Assembly: GCA_001783255.1 (NCBI GenBank)
Contig: MFRB01000132.1
Coordinates: forward strand, 1 to 14,072
Length of the DNA: 14,072 nt
Origin: Candidatus Magasanikbacteria bacterium RIFOXYD12_FULL_33_17
Lineage (GTDB): Bacteria > Patescibacteriota > Patescibacteriia > Magasanikbacterales > UBA922
Direction: 5' to 3'
Shown here in pieces: positions 1 through 9,216 of this stretch; within the stretch, counting starts at the first letter, position 1, and each line of letters starts with the position of its first letter. Both the position numbers and the translations under genes were made by a program. The notes beneath the pieces were generated by a model. It was not told the origin of the DNA, did no database searches, and saw only the letters and a program-made list of their open reading frames with translations.

Positions 1-12
1 TTCCAAAAAATT

Positions 13-510
13 TTACATCCTGAGCATCCTCAATCCAGTGCTACAAGTAAGTGCCACAGCCAAAGCATCGGCAGCATCATCTGGAGTAATTGGTTTCTTC
101 ACCCCAAGCATCATCTTGACCATACGTTGCAACTGACCTTTTTCAGCACGTCCATAACCGGTAATACTTTGCTTGATTTGCAAAGGAGTATATTCATATA
201 CGACTACATTTTGCTGTTTCAAAGTAAGTAAAATAACTCCACGCGCTTGTCCAACTTTGATAGCTGTCGTCACATTTTTGTAAAAAAATAATTCTTCGAC
301 CGCACTAAACTCTGGTTTATATTTTTTTATTATAGCAGTTAAATCAATACTAATTTCTTCTAACCTTGTGACAAAATCAGCTTTTTTATCCGTTTCAATA
401 CAACCATAAGCTACACCAACCCATTTACCTTTTTTATTTTCAATCACTCCCCAACCAATACGACCGAAGCCAGGATCTACCCCCAAGATACGTTCGTTTT
501 TTTTTGGCAT
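13..510 (-). CDS. ruvC: Holliday junction resolvase RuvC
   Basis: RuvC is the endonuclease that cuts four-way Holliday junctions symmetrically, working with the RuvAB branch-migration motor in recombinational repair. The 165-aa product is full length for the family. The four acidic active-site residues are visible: D12 in GVDPG, E72 in AVEELFF, and D145 and D148 in DDAADALA. The family block KNVTTAIKVGQARG (79-91) and the GYGRAEKGQLQRMV stretch (118-131) are also present. The ATG start is the natural one, because the protein begins 11 residues before the first catalytic Asp, as in other RuvCs. It lies downstream of yebC on the same strand, a widespread neighbourhood; ruvA and ruvB are not in this window. 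There is no Shine-Dalgarno sequence. Identification is from recalled motifs and is very secure. Confidence 0.97.
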   Translation of the reverse strand: MPKKNERILGVDPGFGRIGWGVIENKKGKWVGVAYGCIETDKKADFVTRLEEISIDLTAIIKKYKPEFSAVEELFFYKNVTTAIKVGQARGVILLTLKQQNVVVYEYTPLQIKQSITGYGRAEKGQLQRMVKMMLGVKKPITPDDAADALAVALTCSTGLRMLRM

Positions 511-513
511 AGT

Positions 514-544
514 ATTTTAAAATTAAGTAAAGATAAACTCTCAA
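514..544 (-). promoter_or_regulatory. Possible ruvC promoter
   Basis: On the minus strand, TTGAGA (539-544) lies 17 bp before TTTAAA (516-521), which would start transcription at or within a few bases of the ruvC ATG (508-510). Both hexamers are only partial consensus matches in AT-rich DNA, so this is weak. If real, the ruvC mRNA would be leaderless. Confidence 0.25.
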
Positions 545-550
545 TAAAAA

Positions 551-619
551 TTGTCCCATTGTACCACTGACCCATTGACGATTTGAAAACCACAATGGGA
601 CAATGAGTCAATGGAACAA
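551..619. repeat. Long imperfect inverted repeat in yebC-ruvC gap
   Basis: The left arm begins TTGTCCCATTG (551-561) and the right arm contains its exact reverse complement CAATGGGACAA (593-603). Folded end to end, the arms (551-577 and 593-619) pair over about 27 positions with around seven mismatches around a 15-nt loop, including seven perfect pairs next to the loop (CCCATTG with CAATGGG). Each arm also holds two related CCATTG-type units, so it is both an inverted and a tandem repeat. On the minus strand the hairpin is followed by a short T run, so it may help end yebC transcription. It could also be a REP- or MITE-like element. Confidence 0.7.
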
Positions 620-665
620 TTTTACTAAAATATTACAGACTTTTTTACAAAAAAATAATGAATAA

Positions 666-1394
666 CTAAGCTTCATTCGTATACACATCCTCAATATCAT
701 CCAAATCATGCAAAGCTTCTACCAATTTTTCTAATGATTCAGACTTATCAGAGGGAAGTTCAATTGTTTCTTTAGCAAGCCACTCCAAACCAGAAGTTTC
801 GATACCAACTCCAAGTTTTTCCACAGCTTCCATAATAGATTGAAATTTATCCATAGCACCAATAAGCTCTACACCCTCTGCACTCTCACGAATATCATCT
901 ACTCCAGCGTCCATGAGCTCTAATTGTGATTCTTCCCAATTTTTTATTTTTGCTTTTTCTTCAGCAGTGATACGAACAACTGTCACATTTTCAAATTGCC
1001 ACTGCACAGAACCTTTGGCACCAAGAGAAGCATTGTATTTATTGAAAACACCTTTCAACTCTGAAATAGTACGATTGATATTGTCGGTAACGGTCTTGAT
1101 AAGTAGAGCTACTCCACCAGGTCCATAACCTTCATAAACAACTTCTTGAAGCACTCCACCTTCAAGTTCACCCGTACCACGCTTGATGGCACGTTCAATA
1201 TTGTCTTTTGGCATGTTACCTGTCTTTGCTTTGTCAATTGCTAGACGTAAAGAAAAATTCATTTCCACATCACCACCACCGAGCTGAGCGGCGACAGTAA
1301 TAGTTTTCGCCAATTTGGTAAACAAATTACTACGAGCTTTATCAGCTTTACCTTTTTTACCTTGTATATTATGCCATTTTGAGTGTCCGGACAT
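666..1394 (-). CDS. yebC: YebC/PmpR-family protein (TACO1-like)
   Basis: This is a YebC/PmpR family protein. Members have been described as DNA-binding transcriptional regulators, and more recently, like mitochondrial TACO1, as ribosome-associated factors that help translate difficult stretches such as proline runs. The hallmark N-terminus MSGHSKWHNIQGKKGKAD is intact, followed by ARSNLFTKLAKTI and the NMPKDNIERAIKRGTG block. Further on come YEGYGPGGVALL and the SVQWQFE segment. I start it at ATG 1394, giving 242 aa, the usual family length. The frame stays open upstream to an ATG at 1460, but those 22 extra residues are not part of the family. The stop is TAG. It lies upstream of ruvC, a common arrangement. 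No Shine-Dalgarno sequence precedes the start (AAATCCT-ATG). Confidence 0.96.
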   Translation of the reverse strand: MSGHSKWHNIQGKKGKADKARSNLFTKLAKTITVAAQLGGGDVEMNFSLRLAIDKAKTGNMPKDNIERAIKRGTGELEGGVLQEVVYEGYGPGGVALLIKTVTDNINRTISELKGVFNKYNASLGAKGSVQWQFENVTVVRITAEEKAKIKNWEESQLELMDAGVDDIRESAEGVELIGAMDKFQSIMEAVEKLGVGIETSGLEWLAKETIELPSDKSESLEKLVEALHDLDDIEDVYTNEA

Positions 1395-1431
1395 AGGATT
1401 TAGATTAAAATAATTCTTATTTGTTAAATAT

Positions 1432-1460
1432 AATTTAGCATAATTTGAAGGGAAAATCAA
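1432..1460 (-). promoter_or_regulatory. Possible yebC promoter with extended -10
   Basis: On the minus strand TTGATT (1455-1460) is followed 17 bp later by TAAATT (1432-1437), preceded by TATGC. That is the same extended -10 context (TGn) seen at the strong ftsK promoter. It would give a leader of about 30 nt before the ATG at 1394. The -10 matches consensus at 4 of 6 positions, so confidence is moderate. Confidence 0.4.
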
Positions 1461-1501
1461 GGATAAACGAAGTTCATAAAGTTAAAAGTTTATAAAGTAA
1501 A

Positions 1502-1601
1502 ATCCTCCCCCTACTAGGGGGAGTTAGAGGGGGTCCATCTTTGAATAAAACGTTTTATTTTACTCTAGACCTCCCCTAGCCCCTCCTAATAGGAGGGGGG
1601 A
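1502..1601. repeat. Nested palindromic element (MITE/REP-like)
   Basis: This ~100-bp element is symmetric about position 1551/1552. Its exact centre is a perfect 16-bp palindrome, AATAAAAC/GTTTTATT (1544-1559). Each arm carries its own hairpin: CTCCCCCT-ACT-AGGGGGAG (1505-1523) and CCCCTCCT-AAT-AGGAGGGG (1580-1598). The two arms (1502-1536 and 1567-1601) are also approximate reverse complements of each other, including GGGGGTC against GACCTCCCC. It is far more GC-rich than its surroundings. It contains no ORF and sits in the gap between rpoC and yebC. C/G-run repeats of this style recur in intergenic DNA of several uncultured bacterial lineages (recollection, not checked). Confidence 0.8.
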
Positions 1602-1623
1602 ATCTCTAAAACATTTTTTTAAT

Positions 1624-1657
1624 CCAAACAAAAACTCCCCGTTTTTTACGAGGAGTT
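1624..1657 (-). terminator. Intrinsic terminator of rpoC
   Basis: On the minus strand AACTCCTCG (1649-1657) pairs with CGGGGAGTT (1633-1641) as a 9-bp stem with one G-U pair and a 7-nt A-rich loop. It is followed by TTTTGTTTGG. It lies 20 bp past the rpoC stop and should end the rpoBC transcript. Confidence 0.85.
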
Positions 1658-1676
1658 CTTTCAATTAACAATAATT

Positions 1677-4600
1677 TTATTCAGCTTTAGAAGTTTCGAC
1701 TTGTTCCACTTCTTTGATTTTGTCTTCCAACTCTGGAATACCAGAAACACCAGTACCTGCAGAAATAAGACGACCAATAATCACATTTTCTTTTAGACCT
1801 TCTAGATAGTCTATTTTACCAGTGATAGCGGCTGACACAAGCACACGAGATGTTTCTTGGAAAGAAGCAGATGATAAGAAACTTTGAGTGGTAAGAGAAA
1901 TCTTACTAATACCCATAAGCATTTCACGAGCTTTGGCCAATTTCACACCATCTTTCTTAGCCTGTCTATTGGCAATGATCAATTGAGATTTTTCCACGAT
2001 TTCACCAGGAAGCAAATCTGTTTCACCTGGATCTTCTACAAAGACACGACTAAACATTTGTTTGATAATGATTTCAATATGTTTATCATTCAATCTCTGA
2101 CCTTGTGAAGCATATATTTCTTGAATTTCTGCAAGCACATATCTCTTCACAGCGTCTTGACCTTTTAATTCAAACAATTCTTTTAGATCAATAGCACCTT
2201 CTGTCAATTGAGCACCTTTTTCTATAATGTCACCATCATTAACCCAAATCTTATAACCAATAGGGATAACATATTCTTTGGTAGTTTTACCATCATAAGT
2301 CAAAACCATGTTTTCGCCCTCAAAATGGACACTACCAGGATTATTGGCTTTGATGATTTCACCACTACCACCACGAACTAATATTTTATCACCTTTTTTG
2401 ACTTTTTGTCCTTCAGCAAATTTTACATCATCATCTTTACTTATTTCGTACACTACTTCTTCACTACCTTCATGATGAACTTTGACAATTTTTTGTCCAC
2501 GACGTCCTTCAAAAATTTTACGGCCAGTTGGACTAGTAATTATTTTACCATCAGCGTCTTCAATTTCTATACTACCAGATACTTCTGACAAAATAGCTTT
2601 ACGTTTTGGATTACGAGCTTCGAATAATTCTTCTACACGAGGCAAACCTTGCGTAATATCTCCACCACCAGCAACACCACCCAAATGGAAAGTACGCATA
2701 GTAAGTTGAGTACCCGGTTCACCAATAGATTGAGCAGCGATGACACCTACAGCAGTACCAGTTTTGACAGGTAATCTATTACTCAAATCGAAACCATAAC
2801 ATTTTGTACAAACACCCTTGGCTAATTTACATTGTAAAACAGAACGTACATGAATATTATCAATTGATTCTTTTTCAATAATACGAGAAGCTTCGGCAGT
2901 GACAACTTCACCAGCAGGGATAATTACTTTTTTACCACTTTTAACATCCACTAATACATAACGACCAAGAACACGTTCAGATAATTTTTCACCCATTTGT
3001 TTGGATTGTTCTAGAGTAAACAGTTCACCAACAGTATCTCCACAATCTTCTTCTTTGACTACCACTTCTTGAGCAACATCTACTAAACGACGAGTAAGAT
3101 AACCAGCATTAGCAGTACGAAGCGCCATATCTGACAAACCTTTACGAGTACCATGTGATGAGATAAAGAATTCAAGAACACCAAAGCCTTCTTTGAAGTT
3201 TCCTTTTACAGGAAGCTCAATAACGTCTCCAGATGGAGAAGCTACTAGACCTTTCATAGCGATAACCTGACCAAGTTGTCCCCAACTACCACGAGCGCCA
3301 GAATCAATCATGGCAAAAACTGATTTGTCTTGGTCTACTACATCTTTACCCATTCCTACCAATTTTTCTTTGGTTTCTGTCCAAATTTCAAGAACTTTAC
3401 CATGACGTTCAGAATCAGTTAACAAACCTTCAGCATATTGTTCTTCTACCAATTGAACTTTTTTGTCAGCTTCAAGTAAAAATTCTTTCTTTTGAGGAAT
3501 AGCTGGGAAATCACTTTTACCAAGTGAGTAACCAGATTTTGTAGCATATTTATATCCCAAATCTTTTATTTTATCCAAATGTTCAGCTGTAATTTCTTGA
3601 CCATAAAATTCTAACAAAAATTGAATAATATTACTCAAATCTTTTTTAGTAACAGTCTGATTATAATAAGCAATTTTATCTGGCAAAATTTCATTGAACA
3701 AAATACGACCAAAACTTGTTTCTATAAATTTATTGGTACCTTCTTCAAATTTATCAAGATTATCAAATCTAACTTTGATAGTTTCACGCAAACCAATAAC
3801 TCTAGTCTTGTAAGCATACCTAGCTTCTGTAATATGTGAGAAAACTTTTACAACATGATCCTTGTCCATTTTATCCAATTTTGTTAGATAATATGAACCA
3901 AGAGCAATATCTTGTTGTGGAGTAATAACAGGAGCACCAGTAGCCGGTTTAAGCAAGTTTTTTTCAGAAGCCATCAAATTTTCAGCTTCCCATTTTGCTT
4001 GTTCTGACAATGGTAAATGAACAGCCATTTGATCTCCGTCGAAATCGGCATTGAAAGCCGCACAAACAAGTGGATGAAGACGAATAGCTTTACCTTCAAC
4101 TAAAATTGGACGAAAAGCTTGAATACCAAGTCTATGCAAAGTAGGAGCACGATTAAGCATCACGCGAGTAGTCTTTGTAAGTTCTTCCAAAATGTCCCAA
4201 ACTTCAGAAGCATTACTTTCAATAAATCTAGAAGCACTACGAACATTGTGAGCCAATTCACGTTTAATAATTTCTGACATGATAAACGGTTTGAAAAGTT
4301 CTAGAGCAATCATTTTTGGCAAACCACATTGATGTATTTTCAAATTTGGTCCAACGACGATAACTGAACGACCAGAGTAGTCAACACGTTTACCAAGCAA
4401 ATTTTGACGGAAACGACCTTGTTTACCTTTCAAAATATCAGCTAAAGAACGTAATTGACGTTTTTGTCCAGTAGAAGCACGAACAGTCTTGGTAGCGCGA
4501 GCATTGTTGTCGATAAGAGCATCAACTGCTTCTTGCAACATGCGTTTTTCATTACGACAAATAACTTCAGGAGCATTCAAGTCAAGCAAACGACGAAGAC

Positions 4601-5597
4601 GATTATTTCTATTGATAACACGACGATACAAATCATTCAAATCAGAAGTAGCAAAACGACCACCATCCAAAGCTACCATCGGACGAAGATCTGGTGGAAT
4701 CACAGGGATATTAGTCATAATCATCCATTCAGGACGAATATTATTTTTGTGTAAACTCTTCAAAAGTTTGATACGACGCATTAGACGTTCACGTTTAGCC
4801 CCTTTACTCTTTTTTAGTTCACTTTCCAAACGAGCAATTGTTTCTAATAAATCAAGTCTTTCAAGCAATCCACGAATAGCACCAGCACCAATACCAGCTT
4901 CAAACAAATGACCATAACGGAAAGACAAATTTTGATAACGTGCTTCTGAGATGATATTAAGCATTTCAATATCTTTTAGTTCATCTTCAGCATCTTTGAA
5001 ATCTTCTTCCAAACTTTCCATTTTTCTATCACGCTCTGTTTCCAAATCTTTCAAAGCACCTTTTTCAATACCAGCAGATTTTTTGTTGAAGTCTGATTCA
5101 ATTTCTTTTTTCTTTGTTTTATATTCTTTTTTTAGAGCTTCAGCTACTAATTTCTTTTCATTTTCATCAACATGAGTGATAACAAAAGAAGCAAAATAAA
5201 TAACTTTTTCTAACGCTTGAATAGACAAATCAAGTACCAAACCAACACGAGAAGGAATAGTACGCAAAAACCAAATATGTGAGACTGGTGTTGCTAGTTC
5301 GATATGTCCCATACGTTCACGACGAACAAGTGAATGAGTAACTTCTACTCCACACTTATCACAAACGATTCCTTTATAACGAATTTTTTTATATTTTCCA
5401 CAGTAACATTCCCAATCTTTGGTAGGTCCAAAAATTTCTTCAGCAAACAAACCACCTTTTTCTGGTTTTTGAGTACGATAATTGATTGTTTCTGGTTTAT
5501 AAACTTCACCAAAAGACCATTTACGAATGACTTCAGGAGAAGCAACCTTCAGACGCAAAGCGTCGAAGTTCATAGAGTGAAAAGTATCGCGTGACAT
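1677..5597 (-). CDS. rpoC: RNA polymerase beta-prime subunit
   Basis: This is the beta-prime subunit of core RNA polymerase, which carries the catalytic Mg-binding loop. The 1306-aa product is complete. The N-terminal zinc site is C64, C66, C79 and C82. The active-site loop NADFDGDQM (516-524) has all three aspartates. The second zinc site is C852, C923, C930 and C933. The bridge-helix region lies at about 812-843 and the trigger-loop helix near 945-975 (GVIAAQSIGEPGTQLTMR). Between about 145 and 212 there is a charged, Lys/Glu-rich segment predicted to be coiled coil, about 60 residues longer than the same place in Bacillus RpoC; other phyla also carry inserts there. It follows rpoB by 45 bp and is likely co-transcribed. 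The start has no Shine-Dalgarno sequence. Confidence 0.99.
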   Translation of the reverse strand: MSRDTFHSMNFDALRLKVASPEVIRKWSFGEVYKPETINYRTQKPEKGGLFAEEIFGPTKDWECYCGKYKKIRYKGIVCDKCGVEVTHSLVRRERMGHIELATPVSHIWFLRTIPSRVGLVLDLSIQALEKVIYFASFVITHVDENEKKLVAEALKKEYKTKKKEIESDFNKKSAGIEKGALKDLETERDRKMESLEEDFKDAEDELKDIEMLNIISEARYQNLSFRYGHLFEAGIGAGAIRGLLERLDLLETIARLESELKKSKGAKRERLMRRIKLLKSLHKNNIRPEWMIMTNIPVIPPDLRPMVALDGGRFATSDLNDLYRRVINRNNRLRRLLDLNAPEVICRNEKRMLQEAVDALIDNNARATKTVRASTGQKRQLRSLADILKGKQGRFRQNLLGKRVDYSGRSVIVVGPNLKIHQCGLPKMIALELFKPFIMSEIIKRELAHNVRSASRFIESNASEVWDILEELTKTTRVMLNRAPTLHRLGIQAFRPILVEGKAIRLHPLVCAAFNADFDGDQMAVHLPLSEQAKWEAENLMASEKNLLKPATGAPVITPQQDIALGSYYLTKLDKMDKDHVVKVFSHITEARYAYKTRVIGLRETIKVRFDNLDKFEEGTNKFIETSFGRILFNEILPDKIAYYNQTVTKKDLSNIIQFLLEFYGQEITAEHLDKIKDLGYKYATKSGYSLGKSDFPAIPQKKEFLLEADKKVQLVEEQYAEGLLTDSERHGKVLEIWTETKEKLVGMGKDVVDQDKSVFAMIDSGARGSWGQLGQVIAMKGLVASPSGDVIELPVKGNFKEGFGVLEFFISSHGTRKGLSDMALRTANAGYLTRRLVDVAQEVVVKEEDCGDTVGELFTLEQSKQMGEKLSERVLGRYVLVDVKSGKKVIIPAGEVVTAEASRIIEKESIDNIHVRSVLQCKLAKGVCTKCYGFDLSNRLPVKTGTAVGVIAAQSIGEPGTQLTMRTFHLGGVAGGGDITQGLPRVEELFEARNPKRKAILSEVSGSIEIEDADGKIITSPTGRKIFEGRRGQKIVKVHHEGSEEVVYEISKDDDVKFAEGQKVKKGDKILVRGGSGEIIKANNPGSVHFEGENMVLTYDGKTTKEYVIPIGYKIWVNDGDIIEKGAQLTEGAIDLKELFELKGQDAVKRYVLAEIQEIYASQGQRLNDKHIEIIIKQMFSRVFVEDPGETDLLPGEIVEKSQLIIANRQAKKDGVKLAKAREMLMGISKISLTTQSFLSSASFQETSRVLVSAAITGKIDYLEGLKENVIIGRLISAGTGVSGIPELEDKIKEVEQVETSKAE

Positions 5598-5642
5598 AAT
5601 TTTTGATTAGAGTTTAGAGATTAAGATTATTATTTAAAATTT

Positions 5643-8600
5643 TTATTCTTCAGCAATTTCTTTCCCAATCATATCATCTTTTATATCAATGAATTTCTTT
5701 CCTTTATCATGATTTTCAGCTTCGGTTACTGCTTCATATTCACCATTATCATTTTTCTTTAGTAACTCTACATCAAGACACAAACCTTTCATTTCACGTA
5801 CAAGAACGTTAAAAGATTCTGGCAAGTTTACTTTGGTAATAGGTTCACCTTTGATAATAGCTTCATAAGCTTTTGATCTACCAGGAACATCATCTGACTT
5901 GATAGTCAAAATTTCTTGCAAATTATAAGCAGCACCATATGCTTCCAAAGCCCAGACTTCCATTTCTCCGAAACGTTGTCCACCAAATTGAGCTTTACCT
6001 CCCAAAGGTTGTTGTGTGATAAGACTGTATGGACCAATAGAACGTTGATGTATTTTATCTTCCACCATGTGATTTAGTTTCAACATATAATTGTAACCAA
6101 CCGTAGTTTTATTATCATATGCTTCACCAGTACGTCCATCAAAAAGTTGAAGTTGTCCATCTGTTGGAAAACCAGCTTTGATTAATTCTTCTTCAATTTG
6201 TTCTTCAGTAATACCATTCAAAACTGGAGTAGCTGCTTTATAACCAAGAGCATTAGCGGCTAAACCAAGATGAGTTTCAAGCAATTGTCCCAAGTTCATA
6301 CGAGAAACCACACCAAGTGGAGACAAAATAATATCTACAGGTGTACCATCTTCAAGGAAAGGCATATCAGAAGCAGGCACAACACGAGAAATAACACCTT
6401 TGTTACCATGACGACCAGCCATCTTGTCACCAACTTGAATTTTTCTCATGTCAGCTACTGTAACTTGTACTTGTTTGATAACACCAGGTTGTAATTTGTC
6501 ACCATTTTCTGTAGAAAATACTTTTACATCAATCACTTTACCATGTTCACCATGTTCTAAATAAAGTGAAGAATCACGTACATCACGAGCTTTTTCACCG
6601 AATATGGCACGAAGCAATCTTTCTTCTGGAGTAAGTTCTGTTTCACCTTTTGGAGTAATTTTACCAACTAGAATGTCACCTGAACGAACTTCTGCACCAA
6701 TACGAACCACACCTTCTGAATCAAGATGGCGTAATTTTTCTTCACTAACATTTGGGATATCAGAAGTAATAACTTCTTCGCCCAATTTAGTTTCACGTAC
6801 ATTGATTGTATAATCTTCAATATGAATAGAAGTATATCTATCATCTTTTACCAATCTTTCTGAAACAATGATAGCATCTTCATAGTTGAAACCTTCCCAA
6901 ACCATGTAAGCAACTAAAACATTTTGGCCAAGTGAAAGTTCAGCATCTTTGATAGAAGGACCATCAGACATTGGTTCACCTTTTTTGAGTTTTTGACCAA
7001 GAGTAACAGTAGGACGTTGATTGATACTACTTGAAGCATTTGATCTAATATATTTTGATAAATTGTAAGTAGTTACTTTACCTTTACTGTCAGTAAATTC
7101 AATTTTTTCGCCATCTACATAACTAACTTCACCATTGGCTGGAGCTGTAAAAACATAACCACTATTTAAAGCAGCAATTCGCTCTACTCCGGTACCAACT
7201 AAAGGAGGTTCAGGCTTAATACAAGGTACAGCCTGACGTTGCATGTTGGTACCCATCAAAGCACGAGTAGCATCATCATGTTCCAAAAATGGAATCATAC
7301 TAGTAGCTACTGACAAAATTTGGTTAGAAGCTACATCAATATAGTTGATTCTACTAGAATCAATAAGCTGAGGTTCACCATTAACACGAGCAGAAGTTCT
7401 TTCTTCTGTAAAATGACCTTCCTCATCAATTGGAGTAGTAGCACTAGCGGTAATTGTTCTTTCTTCTTGAAAAGAATTCAAATAAACAACTTCACTAGAT
7501 ACATGTGGTTTAACTTGTACTTCTTGAATACCTTTTTCTTTTTCTAATTTTTTAGCAATTTCAGCAGTAATTCTATCATCCACTTTGACGATACCTTTTA
7601 CTTCCATATTGGCAATTTCGCCAGTAGTCAAAGATGCTTCATTTTTTACAACACTAATTACTTTCTTGTAAGGAGTTTCTAAGAAACCAAATTTGTTAAT
7701 TTTTGAAAATGTGGAAAGATGTCCAACAAGACCAATGTTTGGTCCTTCAGGAGTAGCAATCGGACAAATACGACCATAATGAGTTCTATGTACATCACGA
7801 ACTTCGAAACCAGCTCTATCACGAGAAAGACCACCAGGTCCAAGAGCAGAAATACGACGTTTGTGTTCAAGCTCAGCTAAAGGATTGATTTGATCCATGA
7901 ACTGTGAAAGCTGTGAACTCATGAAAAATTCGCGAATGACAGAAATGACAGGACGAGCATTGATAAGTTTGTTTGGTACAATAGTATCCAAATCCATAGT
8001 ACTCATACGATCACGAATAATACGTTCCATACGAGCAAGACCAATACGAAAACGATTTTGTACTAATTCACCAACACCACGCACACGACGATTTCCCAAA
8101 TGATCGATATCATCAGCTTCTTCTTGAGTAACATTGAGACGAACAATTTCACGTAAAACTTTTACTAATTTTTCTGGAGACAAAACACGTTGTTCTTTGT
8201 TATCATAATCTTCTTTTTTCAAGTTCAAATCAAATTTGATATCAAATTTGTAAACACCAACTTTTCCAAGATCATAACGATCAAAATTGAAGAACATGGC
8301 ATGAATAAGACTCTTAGCATTGTCAGAAGTTGCTAGGTCACCTGGACGAATACGTCTATAAACTTCAATCAAACCTTCATCTTCATTACTTGCAGCATCT
8401 TTTTTCAAAGTACTTTCAATGTAGTCAATATTTGGATGAGTGTTGACATCAGTAAACAATTCTTTGATTTGTTCATCAGTTGAATATCCAAAAGCACGCA
8501 AAAGTGAAGTGGCTGCTACTTTACGTTTTCTATCTACTTTTATCCAAAGGACATTATTTTGGTCAGTTTCAATTTCAATCCAAGCACCACGATTTGGAAT

Positions 8601-9089
8601 AATTTTTGCTCCATAAAAACGACGACCACGACTAAGTTCGGCAGTGAAGAAAGCACCCGCACTACGAATAAGCTGAGTAACTACAACTCTTTCAATACCG
8701 TTGACAATAAAAGTACCACGGTCAGTCATAAGTGGCATGTCACCCAAATAAATTTCTTGTTTTTCAGTTTTGTTGGTACGTTTGTTGGCTAATCTAACAT
8801 TGACACGAAGAGGTGCTTCAAAAGTAATGTTTTTCTTGATACAAGTAACTTGATCAAACTTTGGTTCATCAATATAATAATCTTCGAAATATATTTCCAA
8901 ATCACGACCAGTAAAATCAGTAATTGGTGACAATTCATCGAAAAGTTCACGCAAGCCTTCTTCGAAAAGCCAGTTGTAAGAAGATTTTTGAATCTCTATC
9001 AAATCTGGTGCTTCGACGGCGTCGCGAAGTTCTGTAAAGAACTTACGTTCTTTTGTCTTAAGAGGTTGACGTCTGTATAGTGGAGCCAT
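5643..9089 (-). CDS. rpoB: RNA polymerase beta subunit
   Basis: This is the beta subunit of core RNA polymerase; with beta-prime it forms the catalytic cleft and the rifampicin pocket. At 1148 aa it is shorter than Bacillus (about 1190) and E. coli (1342) and lacks the large lineage inserts. The rifampicin region is intact: SSQLSQFMDQ (391-400) and HKRRISALGPGG (409-420), with Q396, D399, H409 and S414 matching E. coli Q513, D516, H526 and S531. The active-site block GDKMAGRHGNKG (887-898) supplies two conserved lysines, K889 and K897. The C-terminal GGKAQFGGQRFGEMEVWAL (1030-1048) is also typical. The start is ATG with no Shine-Dalgarno sequence (an A/T-only leader). Unlike many bacteria, no rplJ or rplL lies directly upstream; the gap leads instead to divergent ftsK. 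Confidence 0.99.
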   Translation of the reverse strand: MAPLYRRQPLKTKERKFFTELRDAVEAPDLIEIQKSSYNWLFEEGLRELFDELSPITDFTGRDLEIYFEDYYIDEPKFDQVTCIKKNITFEAPLRVNVRLANKRTNKTEKQEIYLGDMPLMTDRGTFIVNGIERVVVTQLIRSAGAFFTAELSRGRRFYGAKIIPNRGAWIEIETDQNNVLWIKVDRKRKVAATSLLRAFGYSTDEQIKELFTDVNTHPNIDYIESTLKKDAASNEDEGLIEVYRRIRPGDLATSDNAKSLIHAMFFNFDRYDLGKVGVYKFDIKFDLNLKKEDYDNKEQRVLSPEKLVKVLREIVRLNVTQEEADDIDHLGNRRVRGVGELVQNRFRIGLARMERIIRDRMSTMDLDTIVPNKLINARPVISVIREFFMSSQLSQFMDQINPLAELEHKRRISALGPGGLSRDRAGFEVRDVHRTHYGRICPIATPEGPNIGLVGHLSTFSKINKFGFLETPYKKVISVVKNEASLTTGEIANMEVKGIVKVDDRITAEIAKKLEKEKGIQEVQVKPHVSSEVVYLNSFQEERTITASATTPIDEEGHFTEERTSARVNGEPQLIDSSRINYIDVASNQILSVATSMIPFLEHDDATRALMGTNMQRQAVPCIKPEPPLVGTGVERIAALNSGYVFTAPANGEVSYVDGEKIEFTDSKGKVTTYNLSKYIRSNASSSINQRPTVTLGQKLKKGEPMSDGPSIKDAELSLGQNVLVAYMVWEGFNYEDAIIVSERLVKDDRYTSIHIEDYTINVRETKLGEEVITSDIPNVSEEKLRHLDSEGVVRIGAEVRSGDILVGKITPKGETELTPEERLLRAIFGEKARDVRDSSLYLEHGEHGKVIDVKVFSTENGDKLQPGVIKQVQVTVADMRKIQVGDKMAGRHGNKGVISRVVPASDMPFLEDGTPVDIILSPLGVVSRMNLGQLLETHLGLAANALGYKAATPVLNGITEEQIEEELIKAGFPTDGQLQLFDGRTGEAYDNKTTVGYNYMLKLNHMVEDKIHQRSIGPYSLITQQPLGGKAQFGGQRFGEMEVWALEAYGAAYNLQEILTIKSDDVPGRSKAYEAIIKGEPITKVNLPESFNVLVREMKGLCLDVELLKKNDNGEYEAVTEAENHDKGKKFIDIKDDMIGKEIAEE

Positions 9090-9216
9090 AAATATTTTTA
9101 TTTATGTAAATAACTTTATTAACTAATTTTGGTAATCAAAATTTGATTATTTAATTAGTCAACAAAGGTAAAATTTCTATTTTGAAGATCCAATAATTTG
9201 ACAAGACAGTAGCAAC

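Noticed and set aside
551..619. CRISPR repeat units
   Set aside because: There are only two related arms in inverted orientation, with no regularly spaced direct repeats or spacers.
1394..1460. Longer yebC start at 1460
   Set aside because: The 22 extra residues do not belong to the family, whose N-terminus MSGHSKWHNI starts at 1394; a possible promoter overlaps the upstream codons.
1505..1598. G-rich arms of the palindrome as FtsK polarity (KOPS-like) sites
   Set aside because: Polarity sites must be directional, whereas these arms are self-palindromic and symmetric, so they carry no polarity.
4489..4911. Plus-strand open frame of 140 codons inside rpoC
   Set aside because: It is a shadow of the highly conserved rpoC coding frame on the opposite strand, with biased composition (Ser/Arg/Ile-rich) and no independent signal.
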